DNA of 64,000 nucleotides from JAAYJT01 sp037446395 (lineage in GTDB: Bacteria > Bacteroidota > Bacteroidia > Bacteroidales > JAAYJT01), in the NCBI GenBank assembly GCA_037446395.1, contig JBBIIP010000007.1, forward strand, positions 51,079 to 115,078. Direction: 5' to 3'. Positions 57,080-64,000 of this stretch are shown piece after piece (positions within the stretch are counted from its first letter, which is position 1; each line of letters begins with the position of its first letter). Below the pieces are notes generated by a model. The model had not been told where the DNA came from. It was given only the letters and a program-made list of their open reading frames with translations, and searched no databases. A program made the translations under genes and the position numbers.

Positions 57080-58590
57080 GGCGCACCTCCCAGTACTACA
57101 TTGATATATTCGGTTGGATTCATTAATTGTTCTGCAGCTCTCATTGCAAATTTATAGAGCAGTTCAGGATAAAATCCAATGCCAAGCGTAATAGCGGCCA
57201 AAAATATAATAGGAATGATCATGTAAATGATTGGTTTCGAATACAGACTCATCGCTGCGGGCACAGGATTTGGTGAGTTTTCAGGAGTTTTCTTCCAAAA
57301 AGCCTCATTCCAGATCTTCATCATGGAGAACAAAGTTAAAAGGCCAACGACAAGAGCTACAATACTGATCAGATATTTTTGGTCCTCGAAAGCAGCTTTT
57401 ATCACAAAGAATTTTGCCCAAAACCCTGACAGGGGTGGTATCCCTGCCAGTGATAAAGCAGGTATCAAAAACAAGACTGCTAAAAGTGGGTAGCTGTTTA
57501 ATATGTTGCCGATATTGCGTATGTCATAGTCGCCTTTCAGGCGCTGAACCACCCCGCTGACAAGAAAAAGGTTGGTTTTTACGATGATATGATGGAGTAC
57601 ATAGAAAATTGCACCGGCTATTGCCAATGGAGAAAAAAGTGCAAGACCAAAAATCATATAGCCAATCTGACTAACGATGTGAAACGATAAAATTCTTCGC
57701 ATATCAAATTGTGATGCTGCTCCGAGGACACCAACAAGCATCGTGAAACCGGAGATAATCAGAATGACAGTGTGCGTGAAACCTACGTTTCCGATGAATA
57801 TGAGTGTAAACACTTTGATCAGGCTATAAACACCGACTTTTGTTAGCAGCCCTGCAAAGATGGCTGTTACGGGGATTGGGGGCGTATGATACGAGGCCGG
57901 AAGCCAGAAGAACACTGGGAACACGGCTGCTTTTATTCCGAAAGCAGTTAGAAACAGCATCGAAACTACCGTCACAAGGCCCTGATTGTGATAATGAGCC
58001 AGTTTTAATGATAAGTCAGCCATATTCAGTGTGCCAACCATACCATAAAGAAAACCTACTCCAACCAAAAACAATGCTGAACTTATCAGATTCAGTGTAA
58101 CATACTTAAAAGTTCCTTCTATTTGCCTTGCTTCACCTCCCAGTGTAAGTAGCACAAAGGATGATATGAGCATCACCTCGAACCAAACGTACATATTAAA
58201 CAGGTCTCCGGTGATGAATGCACCACATACTCCCATCAAAAGCGTGTTCACAAGGCTATAGTATCCGAATTGCTTGCGCCTGCGATCAATGGTAACAACT
58301 GAATAAATGGAAAGTGCGAATGCGATGATTCCGGTTATCAGCACCATAGAGGCACTAAACAAGTCAATGGCAATCGTAATTCCGAAAGGAGCTGGCCAAT
58401 CGCCAATCTGCAAAGCTTGAATACCATTCAACCATACAGTTCTGACAAGCAGGATTCCAATGACCAGCAAGCCTGCAGCGCCAATCGCATTTAGTGAACT
58501 CTGAACCTGCCGCCGAAACCAAAAAATGCTCACAAGTATGGAAATGGCGAGTGGTAGTAGAATAGGGGAAACAAGGAGTAGTTTTTCCAT
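57076..58590 (-). CDS. mrpD: Mrp Na+/H+ antiporter subunit D
   Basis: This is an antiporter-like, NuoN/NuoM-type proton-translocating subunit of 504 residues and about 14 helices. The conserved Glu lies in MYVWFEVMLISSFVL, and the Lys-bearing helices are in FGIKAAVFPVFFWLPASYHTPPIPV and AGLLTKVGVYSLI. It is preceded by mrpC with a 16-bp gap and overlaps mrpE by 4 bp. Confidence 0.95.
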   Translation of the reverse strand: MEKLLLVSPILLPLAISILVSIFWFRRQVQSSLNAIGAAGLLVIGILLVRTVWLNGIQALQIGDWPAPFGITIAIDLFSASMVLITGIIAFALSIYSVVTIDRRRKQFGYYSLVNTLLMGVCGAFITGDLFNMYVWFEVMLISSFVLLTLGGEARQIEGTFKYVTLNLISSALFLVGVGFLYGMVGTLNMADLSLKLAHYHNQGLVTVVSMLFLTAFGIKAAVFPVFFWLPASYHTPPIPVTAIFAGLLTKVGVYSLIKVFTLIFIGNVGFTHTVILIISGFTMLVGVLGAASQFDMRRILSFHIVSQIGYMIFGLALFSPLAIAGAIFYVLHHIIVKTNLFLVSGVVQRLKGDYDIRNIGNILNSYPLLAVLFLIPALSLAGIPPLSGFWAKFFVIKAAFEDQKYLISIVALVVGLLTLFSMMKIWNEAFWKKTPENSPNPVPAAMSLYSKPIIYMIIPIIFLAAITLGIGFYPELLYKFAMRAAEQLMNPTEYINVVLGGAP

Positions 58591-58606
58591 AAATCCGATC
58601 CAGGTG

Positions 58607-58960
58607 TTATCGTGAGCTATCAGTAACTTTCAGCTTGTCAACATCATCTGCGCCCACCACCTGATAAACCTGTTCAATCAATACGATAACAAAAGCAGTT
58701 AATCCAAAACTTATGACAATGGCAGTGAGAATAAGTGCCTGTGGCAGCGGGTCGGCGACAGTTTCTGTAATTCGATTGGCTCCATGTTCAATGATCGGAG
58801 CCTTCCCATGGACAATCCTACCAATGGTAAAGATTAAAAGATTGCAGGCATGAGAAAGCAACGAGAGGCCGATGATCAGTTTAACGACACAGCGCCTAAG
58901 AATCATATAAACAGATCCTGCAAACAATCCCCCAATCAAGAACGCAAGTAATATTTCCAT
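58607..58960 (-). CDS. mrpC: Mrp Na+/H+ antiporter subunit C
   Basis: This NuoK-like three-helix subunit has 117 residues. It has KLIIGLSLLSHACNLLIF and the ADPLPQALILTAIVISFGLTA segment that is diagnostic for MrpC. It lies 3 bp after mrpB. Confidence 0.95.
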   Translation of the reverse strand: MEILLAFLIGGLFAGSVYMILRRCVVKLIIGLSLLSHACNLLIFTIGRIVHGKAPIIEHGANRITETVADPLPQALILTAIVISFGLTAFVIVLIEQVYQVVGADDVDKLKVTDSSR

Positions 58961-58963
58961 ACT

Positions 58964-59371
58964 CTACTCCTTCAGCTTTAGTGTGAATATAACACTCGTG
59001 GTAACACCAATTACAACAAGGTATACACCAATATCGAACATGAATGGCGTACTGAGTTTTCCTAAAATCGGCAAGGCAAAATCTGTCCAAAGCCCTGTAA
59101 ATGCTATTTTTCCAAAAAGTACCGAAAGAATGCCACTAAAAAGTGAAACCGTCAACCCCGATAAAATAAATAGCTTAGAATGCGGGAACAACCTTCTAAC
59201 TGCTTTTAGTCCATGCGAAATTGAATATAGGGCAAGAGCTGAGGCTGCTATCAAGCCACCAACGAACCCGCCTCCTGGCTCGTAATGCCCACGAATTAAT
59301 ACAAAAAATGAAAAGATCAACAGAACCGGAAGCAAAATTTTCGATGCTGTTGAGAGGATCAGGGAAATCAT
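58964..59371 (-). CDS. mrpB: Mrp Na+/H+ antiporter subunit B
   Basis: A 135-residue, four-helix subunit with the diagnostic GHYEPGGGFVGGL and FDIGVYLVVIGVT motifs. It is the first gene of the operon on the minus strand; a promoter lies about 70 bp upstream. Confidence 0.94.
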   Translation of the reverse strand: MISLILSTASKILLPVLLIFSFFVLIRGHYEPGGGFVGGLIAASALALYSISHGLKAVRRLFPHSKLFILSGLTVSLFSGILSVLFGKIAFTGLWTDFALPILGKLSTPFMFDIGVYLVVIGVTTSVIFTLKLKE

Positions 59372-59441
59372 CTGGGCAGTATTTACATTATTTCGACTAA
59401 CAATAAAAGAAAGCAGTTGTGGTAAAGATGATTTAACGCCG

Positions 59442-59475
59442 CAAAAGTAAAAGAAATTTATATCGTGAAATCAAA
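59442..59475 (-). promoter_or_regulatory. Predicted promoter of the mrp operon
   Basis: On the minus strand TACTTTTG (59449-59442) is a -7 match and TTTG (59475-59472) lies 22 bp upstream, slightly more than the usual spacing. mrpB starts about 70 bp downstream. Confidence 0.5.
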
Positions 59476-59885
59476 ATATTTTAATTTTATATCGGGGGTA
59501 ATCCTAAAATTGATTATTGCGAGAAAGAGAAGATTGGAGTTCAATAAGAAGATTCGTTAATTTTTAAACAATACTTCTATATCCCTGTTATACTGCAAGT
59601 TATTCATGCGAAGAAGCTGTACAGCAAATTCTTTCAGATAATTGAAGAAGTAATTTGGTAACGCCCTTATTGCCACAAAAATTGTGATTTCAAATCTTTG
59701 AGATACAACACGTCGGTAATAACGCAAAATGTAATTGTGCAACACGTTTTCTCACAATCAAAGGCATCAAACCGAAAATATTTGCATGAACAGAAACGCT
59801 CACTACCCTAGGATTAAAAAATAAAAAAGGACTACCTTTGTAAGGGTGTTTTGAATAACTGAAGGAGTAATTTATTTTTAATGTC
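59476..59885. other. Divergent intergenic region between mrp and the Na/Pi transporter
   Basis: The AT-rich region holds the mrp promoter on its left and a + strand -7 element TACCTTTG at 59833-59840, 46 bp before the Na/Pi start. On the minus strand 59557-59745 encodes a 62-residue frame (ATG start, LPNYFFNYLKEF). It is weakly protein-like, but I recognise no family and do not call it a gene. No RNA gene was seen. Confidence 0.45.
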
Positions 59886-61565
59886 ATGTCGAACTTGTTA
59901 AAAATACTTTCAATTGTTGGGTCCCTCGGTGTGTTCATGTTCGGAATGAAGTTGGTAAGCGAATCAATACAAAAAGCAGCAGGGCATCGTCTGCGCAATT
60001 TACTATCAGCACTCACGGCCAGTCGTTTCCGCAGTTTTTTTACCGGACTGCTTGTTACCGGCGCTATTCATTCATCATCAGCGGTTTCGGTGATGATTAT
60101 TAGTTTTGTAAATGCAGGACAACTTTCTGTATATCAGGCAGTAGGCGCAATTATTGGAGCCAATGTCGGCACTACCATAACTGCATGGATCCTTGCGTTG
60201 CTTGGATTCAAATTGTCACTCGACCCATTGCTGCTTCCCATCATAGGATTAGCAATCCCTTTGTATTTTACCAAAAAAGGCAGTTTTAGAAAATATGGTG
60301 AATTTTTGTTTGGGTTTGCCCTTGTTTTCCTTGGTTTGGAGTTTCTGAAGCAACATTTTGCTATTCCTGCCGAAAATATTTTCTTAACGGAGGGATTAAC
60401 TCTTATCAAAAATCTTGGATTTGGCTCTGTTTTGTTGTTTCTTTTGGCAGGCCTGGTTACCACGGTGGTAATACAATCATCCAGTGCATCCTTTGTACTA
60501 ATCGTAGTAATGTGCTTCAAAGGGTGGATCGGTCTTGATTTGGCCATTGCCATGATCCTCGGATCGAATATTGGAACAACTTCATCGGCGATCATTGCAT
60601 CATTGCCCGCTAACCGAAGTGCAAAACGAACTGCCCTGGCCCACCTTATTTTTAATTTGATCGGCATCGCATGGGCATTAATTATTTTTAGGGTTTCGGT
60701 TTCGGCTATAGAATGGCTCACACTCAAAATTTCAGGAGCGTCTCCAATACCTGATAATGGCACGGTAGCTTTTGCACTATCTCTCTACCATACCCTTTTC
60801 AATTTTGTGAACGCTGCGCTACTTATCGGCTTTATCCCTCTGATTGTAAGACTAACCGAAATACTTCTGCCCAAGGGATCAAAAAAAGAGCGTTTCACCC
60901 TACAACACCTCACGACTCCTATTTCAACTTCAGAGCTATCGCTATTGCAGGCGAAGAAGTTGGTAGGGGCATATGGCTTGCGCACTGAGGCGATGTTTGA
61001 ATTTATTCCCCAATTACTTGTCGAGAAAGATCCCTTAAAATATGGTAAGCTACTAAGGCAAATAAAAAAATATGAAGACAACGCTGATAACATGGAGGAT
61101 GAAATTGAAATCTACCTTAACCGTTTGTCAGAATCAGAAATGAGCCGCGAAAGTTATAGACAGGTACACTCGATGTTCAAAGTGATCGACAATCTCGAAA
61201 CTATAAACGATGTGTGCATGAAGATGTCAACACTCATGGACATTAAGAATTCTGAAAACGCTTGGTTTACTCAGGAAATGCGCGACGAATTAAACGAGAT
61301 GTTTTCGCTCATCTTTGCATCGCTTGCCCTCACAAACCATAATATTGAACATTTTGAAGTGACTCCGGATATGTCAAAAGTACTGGAGCTGGAATCAAAA
61401 ATTGACATTCTTAGAAATGTATTATTGTCAGGCAATAATAAAAGAGTTCAGGATAATTCCATTGCTTATAATACAGCAAAATACTATGGCGAACTCATTT
61501 CTCTTTGTGAGAAAATTGGCGACATGACGCTAAACATCAATGAAGCATTGGCTGAGAAAACATAA
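59886..61565 (+). CDS. Na+/phosphate cotransporter family protein with PhoU-like tail
   Basis: The 559-residue protein has two inverted Na/Pi repeats. The first has GAIHSSSAVSVMIISFV and GANVGTTITAWI, and the second has VVIQSSSASFVLIVV and GSNIGTTSSAIIAS. The duplicated QSSS-like and G-N-x-G-T-T motifs form the phosphate and sodium site. A cytoplasmic helical tail of about 210 residues (about 350-559) resembles PhoU. It probably imports phosphate with Na+, fitting the adjacent Mrp system that keeps the sodium gradient. It is followed 96 bp later by a PiT transporter. Confidence 0.93.
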   Translation: MSNLLKILSIVGSLGVFMFGMKLVSESIQKAAGHRLRNLLSALTASRFRSFFTGLLVTGAIHSSSAVSVMIISFVNAGQLSVYQAVGAIIGANVGTTITAWILALLGFKLSLDPLLLPIIGLAIPLYFTKKGSFRKYGEFLFGFALVFLGLEFLKQHFAIPAENIFLTEGLTLIKNLGFGSVLLFLLAGLVTTVVIQSSSASFVLIVVMCFKGWIGLDLAIAMILGSNIGTTSSAIIASLPANRSAKRTALAHLIFNLIGIAWALIIFRVSVSAIEWLTLKISGASPIPDNGTVAFALSLYHTLFNFVNAALLIGFIPLIVRLTEILLPKGSKKERFTLQHLTTPISTSELSLLQAKKLVGAYGLRTEAMFEFIPQLLVEKDPLKYGKLLRQIKKYEDNADNMEDEIEIYLNRLSESEMSRESYRQVHSMFKVIDNLETINDVCMKMSTLMDIKNSENAWFTQEMRDELNEMFSLIFASLALTNHNIEHFEVTPDMSKVLELESKIDILRNVLLSGNNKRVQDNSIAYNTAKYYGELISLCEKIGDMTLNINEALAEKT

Positions 61566-61629
61566 TGGATGGAAGCAAAATTTAACAAAAACTTAAAATA
61601 AAAGCTATAATGAGCTGAAGTCATGTAAG

Positions 61630-61637
61630 TATTTTTG
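61630..61637 (+). promoter_or_regulatory. -7 element for the PiT transporter gene
   Basis: TATTTTTG fully matches TAnnTTTG and ends 24 bp before the ATG at 61662. No -33 element was identified. It suggests the PiT gene can be transcribed apart from the Na/Pi gene. Confidence 0.45.
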
Positions 61638-61661
61638 TGTTTCGTTTGTTAAATTCAGTTG

Positions 61662-63968
61662 ATGGATCAAATATTCATTTTTTTTGTTGTTTTTCTCTTT
61701 ATTCTTGCTATATCCGATCTGATTGTTGGGGTAAGCAACGATGCAGTCAACTTCCTGAACTCTGCAATTGGAGCCAAAGCAGCCCCGCGATACGTCATCA
61801 TGATCGTTGCCATTTTGGGAATCCTTGCGGGAACCACATTTTCGAGTGGGATGATGGAAATCGCTCGTAGCGGAATTTTTCATCCTGCTCAATTCTCTTT
61901 TAGTGATATTATAATTATTTTCATTGCAGTGATGATTACCGATGTGCTGCTGCTCGATACTTTCAGCAGTTTTGGCCTGCCGACTTCAACAACAGTTTCT
62001 ATCGTCTTTGAATTGCTTGGAGGATCTGTGGCGGTTGCAATGATTAAAATTCTCTCCGATCCGGGGGTATCTCAGGACCTTAATACCTACATAAACTCAT
62101 CAAAAGCACTTGGAATTATTTCGGCAATACTTCTATCCGTAATATTAGCATTTACTGCGGGTACAATTATTCAATTCATAAGTCGGCTGATATTCACCTT
62201 TAATTTCAAGCCAAAACTGAAGTATCTTGGAGGACTTTGGGCTGGTTTTGCAGTTACAGCCATCATCTACTTTATGATAATCAAAGGTGCACGGGGGGCA
62301 TCCTTCATGAATCCTGAAATGGTAAGGTACATTGAGAGCAACGCATTTTGGATCATACTGGCGAGTATGGCTGTTCTCACTATCGTTTTTCAGCTTCTAA
62401 TATGGATATTACGCACCGATGTGCTGAGAATCACTGTCTTGATTGGTACTTTTGCTCTTGCAATGGCCTTTGCCGGCAATGACTTGGTGAACTTTATCGG
62501 TGTTCCGCTCGCTGGCTACGAGTCATTTAAAATATTTGCATCTGAGCCCGCTTCCGATCCAAACCAATTCATGATGGGCGCTTTATCTAAGCCTATATTT
62601 ACTCCAACCTACATGCTTTTGTTGGCAGGGCTGGTCATGTCTTTGACATTGATTTTTTCGCGTAAAGCAAAAACGGTTATTGATACCAGCATTGACCTGA
62701 GCAGGCAAGAAGAAGGGGTTGAACGATTTGGATCAACATCTTTATCAAGAAATATCGTTCGCTTATTTGTCAATTTTGGAAATACCATCACTAGAAATAT
62801 CCCTTCAATCGTCCTTCAGGTGATCGAAGCAAGAATGAGGCAGCATTCTTTTAGAAGTTCAGGCCAAAAAACAGAAAAAGGAGTTTCATTTGATATGGTG
62901 CGGGCATCGGTCAATCTTGTTGTCGCCAGCACCCTGATCGCATTAGGAACATCGCTAAAGCTACCCCTAAGTACTACTTATGTAACTTTTATGGTTGCGA
63001 TGGGAACATCCTTCGCTGACGGTGCTTGGGGACGCGAAAGCGCAGTATATCGTATCACCGGGGTGCTATCTGTCATCGGGGGATGGTTTGTGACAGCCAT
63101 GGTTGCCTTCACCGTAGCGTTCCTCATTGCCTTGGTTATGGTCAAGGGAGGCAACATAGCAACCTATGTACTTGTGGCTGGTGCAATTTTTATACTAATA
63201 AGGCAACAAAGAGCTTATAAACAGCGACAAGAAGATTTGAAGGAGCAAATTGAAGATGAAACCGCGAATCTGATAGATGATCAGAACATCCTTGAGAGAT
63301 GCAAAGCCAATATCATATCAGACCTCACAGAATCGGGAAGGCTGTATTCAAAAGTAATACAGGGCTTATTCGAGGAAGACCGGAAAAAACTAAAACTTGT
63401 TCAAGATGAAATCTCCGCACTAAACAAGCACTCTAAAAAATTGAAAGACAACATACATAGAACTGTAGATCAGTTGCGAGAAGATTCGATAGAAACCGGG
63501 CATTATTATGTACAGGTACTTGATTACCTACGGGAAATTGCTCACTGCCTGAACTATATTTCGGAACCTTGTCTTGTGCATGTAAGCAACAACCATAAAG
63601 GGCTAATCCAATCCCAAAGGCAAGAAGTGACTAAAATTCAGCAAGAAATGCTGCAATTGCTGGCTCTAATCCTACGATATATCGAAAAAGAAGATTTCTC
63701 GAACCAGGAAGATGTGTACAGGCTACAAACTAGTGTTCTTGAAAATATTGACCGCTCCCGCAAAGCGCAGGTCAAGCGTATAAAAAACAATGAAGCAGGC
63801 ACCAAAAATAGCTTGCTCTATTTAAATCTTCTTTCCGAAACTAAAAACCTCATACTCTTCGCGGTGAATCTTTTCAAGTCACAGCGCGATTTTGCTCAAT
63901 ATACTAAGAATTCTGGAACAGATTCAATAACAAACTCCCCCTCTGAGAACGTAGAGGAAATTGTTTAA
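61662..63968 (+). CDS. PiT-family inorganic phosphate transporter with long cytoplasmic C-terminal extension
   Basis: This is a 768-residue low-affinity phosphate transporter. I use the ATG at 61662 rather than the TTG just before it. PiT signatures occur in both halves: GVSNDAVNFLNSAIGAKAA in the first and AGNDLVNFIGVPLAG in the second. The central cytoplasmic loop is about 340-410. After the last helix (about 520) a 240-residue, charged, coiled-coil tail follows (EEDRKKLKLVQDEISALNKHSKKLKD). It looks PhoU-like and is not part of ordinary PiT proteins of about 500 residues. The tail may regulate transport. Confidence 0.92.
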   Translation: MDQIFIFFVVFLFILAISDLIVGVSNDAVNFLNSAIGAKAAPRYVIMIVAILGILAGTTFSSGMMEIARSGIFHPAQFSFSDIIIIFIAVMITDVLLLDTFSSFGLPTSTTVSIVFELLGGSVAVAMIKILSDPGVSQDLNTYINSSKALGIISAILLSVILAFTAGTIIQFISRLIFTFNFKPKLKYLGGLWAGFAVTAIIYFMIIKGARGASFMNPEMVRYIESNAFWIILASMAVLTIVFQLLIWILRTDVLRITVLIGTFALAMAFAGNDLVNFIGVPLAGYESFKIFASEPASDPNQFMMGALSKPIFTPTYMLLLAGLVMSLTLIFSRKAKTVIDTSIDLSRQEEGVERFGSTSLSRNIVRLFVNFGNTITRNIPSIVLQVIEARMRQHSFRSSGQKTEKGVSFDMVRASVNLVVASTLIALGTSLKLPLSTTYVTFMVAMGTSFADGAWGRESAVYRITGVLSVIGGWFVTAMVAFTVAFLIALVMVKGGNIATYVLVAGAIFILIRQQRAYKQRQEDLKEQIEDETANLIDDQNILERCKANIISDLTESGRLYSKVIQGLFEEDRKKLKLVQDEISALNKHSKKLKDNIHRTVDQLREDSIETGHYYVQVLDYLREIAHCLNYISEPCLVHVSNNHKGLIQSQRQEVTKIQQEMLQLLALILRYIEKEDFSNQEDVYRLQTSVLENIDRSRKAQVKRIKNNEAGTKNSLLYLNLLSETKNLILFAVNLFKSQRDFAQYTKNSGTDSITNSPSENVEEIV

Positions 63969-64000
63969 ATCTGGTTGCTTTCCTTCGACGCGATATTTTT

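Noticed and set aside
59554..59571. Rex-like palindrome TCGTTAA-TTTT-TAAACAA
   Set aside because: It has two mismatches in very AT-rich sequence and sits upstream of, not over, the mrp promoter. Chance is likely.
59557..59745. Minus-strand 62-residue frame between mrpB and the Na/Pi gene
   Set aside because: It is weakly protein-like only, with no family recognised. Kept as a note in the intergenic entry.

Overview
The window looks like part of a metagenome-assembled or draft genome scaffold from an anaerobic member of the Bacteroidota (Bacteroidales or Marinilabiliales-like). The evidence is as follows. A secreted subtilase ends in a type IX secretion sorting domain. Several families are typical of the phylum (DUF5063, FKBP lipoproteins, LolA-like sorting proteins). 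Many genes have a good TAnnTTTG -7 element, the Bacteroidota promoter type, and no clear Shine-Dalgarno sequence. [FeFe] hydrogenase and rubrerythrin point to anaerobic life. A run of 100 N at 36933-37032 is a scaffold gap of unknown true size.

Layout. 1-15.7 kb: housekeeping and envelope genes (EEP nuclease, uvrB, triple-FKBP lipoprotein, nrnA-type DHH phosphoesterase, ndk, XRE regulator, an AT-rich 1-kb gap, T9SS subtilase, trmD, rplS, DUF5063, lpdA, rfbC, nucleotidyltransferase, esterase-LysM fusion). 15.7-28.6 kb: a hydrogen-metabolism and redox-sensing locus. The + strand operon encodes a trimeric NAD-linked [FeFe] hydrogenase (NuoE-like, NuoF-like, HydA), a hydrogenase-like histidine kinase, two response-regulator proteins, the NADH sensor Rex and a RibF-like FAD synthetase. 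Diverging from it are a second hydrogenase-like PAS sensor and a PP2C/SpoIIE phosphatase. Two tandem Rex-type operators lie in the divergent control region, so the encoded Rex probably controls its own operon according to NADH/NAD+.

28.6-35.3 kb: PhnP-like hydrolase, tRNA-Arg(TCT), aquaporin Z, AbgT transporter, DUF2752 and TM2 membrane proteins, a predicted outer-membrane protein and rubrerythrin. 35.8-40.7 kb: an envelope export module interrupted by the gap (outer-membrane protein, ABC ATPase, two FtsX-type permeases, LolA-like protein). 40.9-45.7 kb: four uncharacterised exported proteins ending in an 885-residue leucine-rich-repeat protein with a recurring WW...W linker. 46.2-51.3 kb: a LexA-like S24 repressor diverging from a Pol IV/DnaE pair, which reads as a damage-inducible mutagenesis cassette.

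51.4-64 kb: a MacB-type ABC pair, a seven-gene Mrp Na+/H+ antiporter operon in the order B-C-D-E-F-G-A, and two unrelated phosphate transporters (Na/Pi and PiT), both with long cytoplasmic tails.

The most unusual content is the sensory hydrogenase locus. One sensor keeps all four H-cluster cysteines, while its divergent partner has lost one. HydA has Arg at the position of the normally invariant Lys358, and the RibF protein seems to lack the riboflavin-kinase signature. No CRISPR array, prophage, rRNA or intact insertion sequence was seen.
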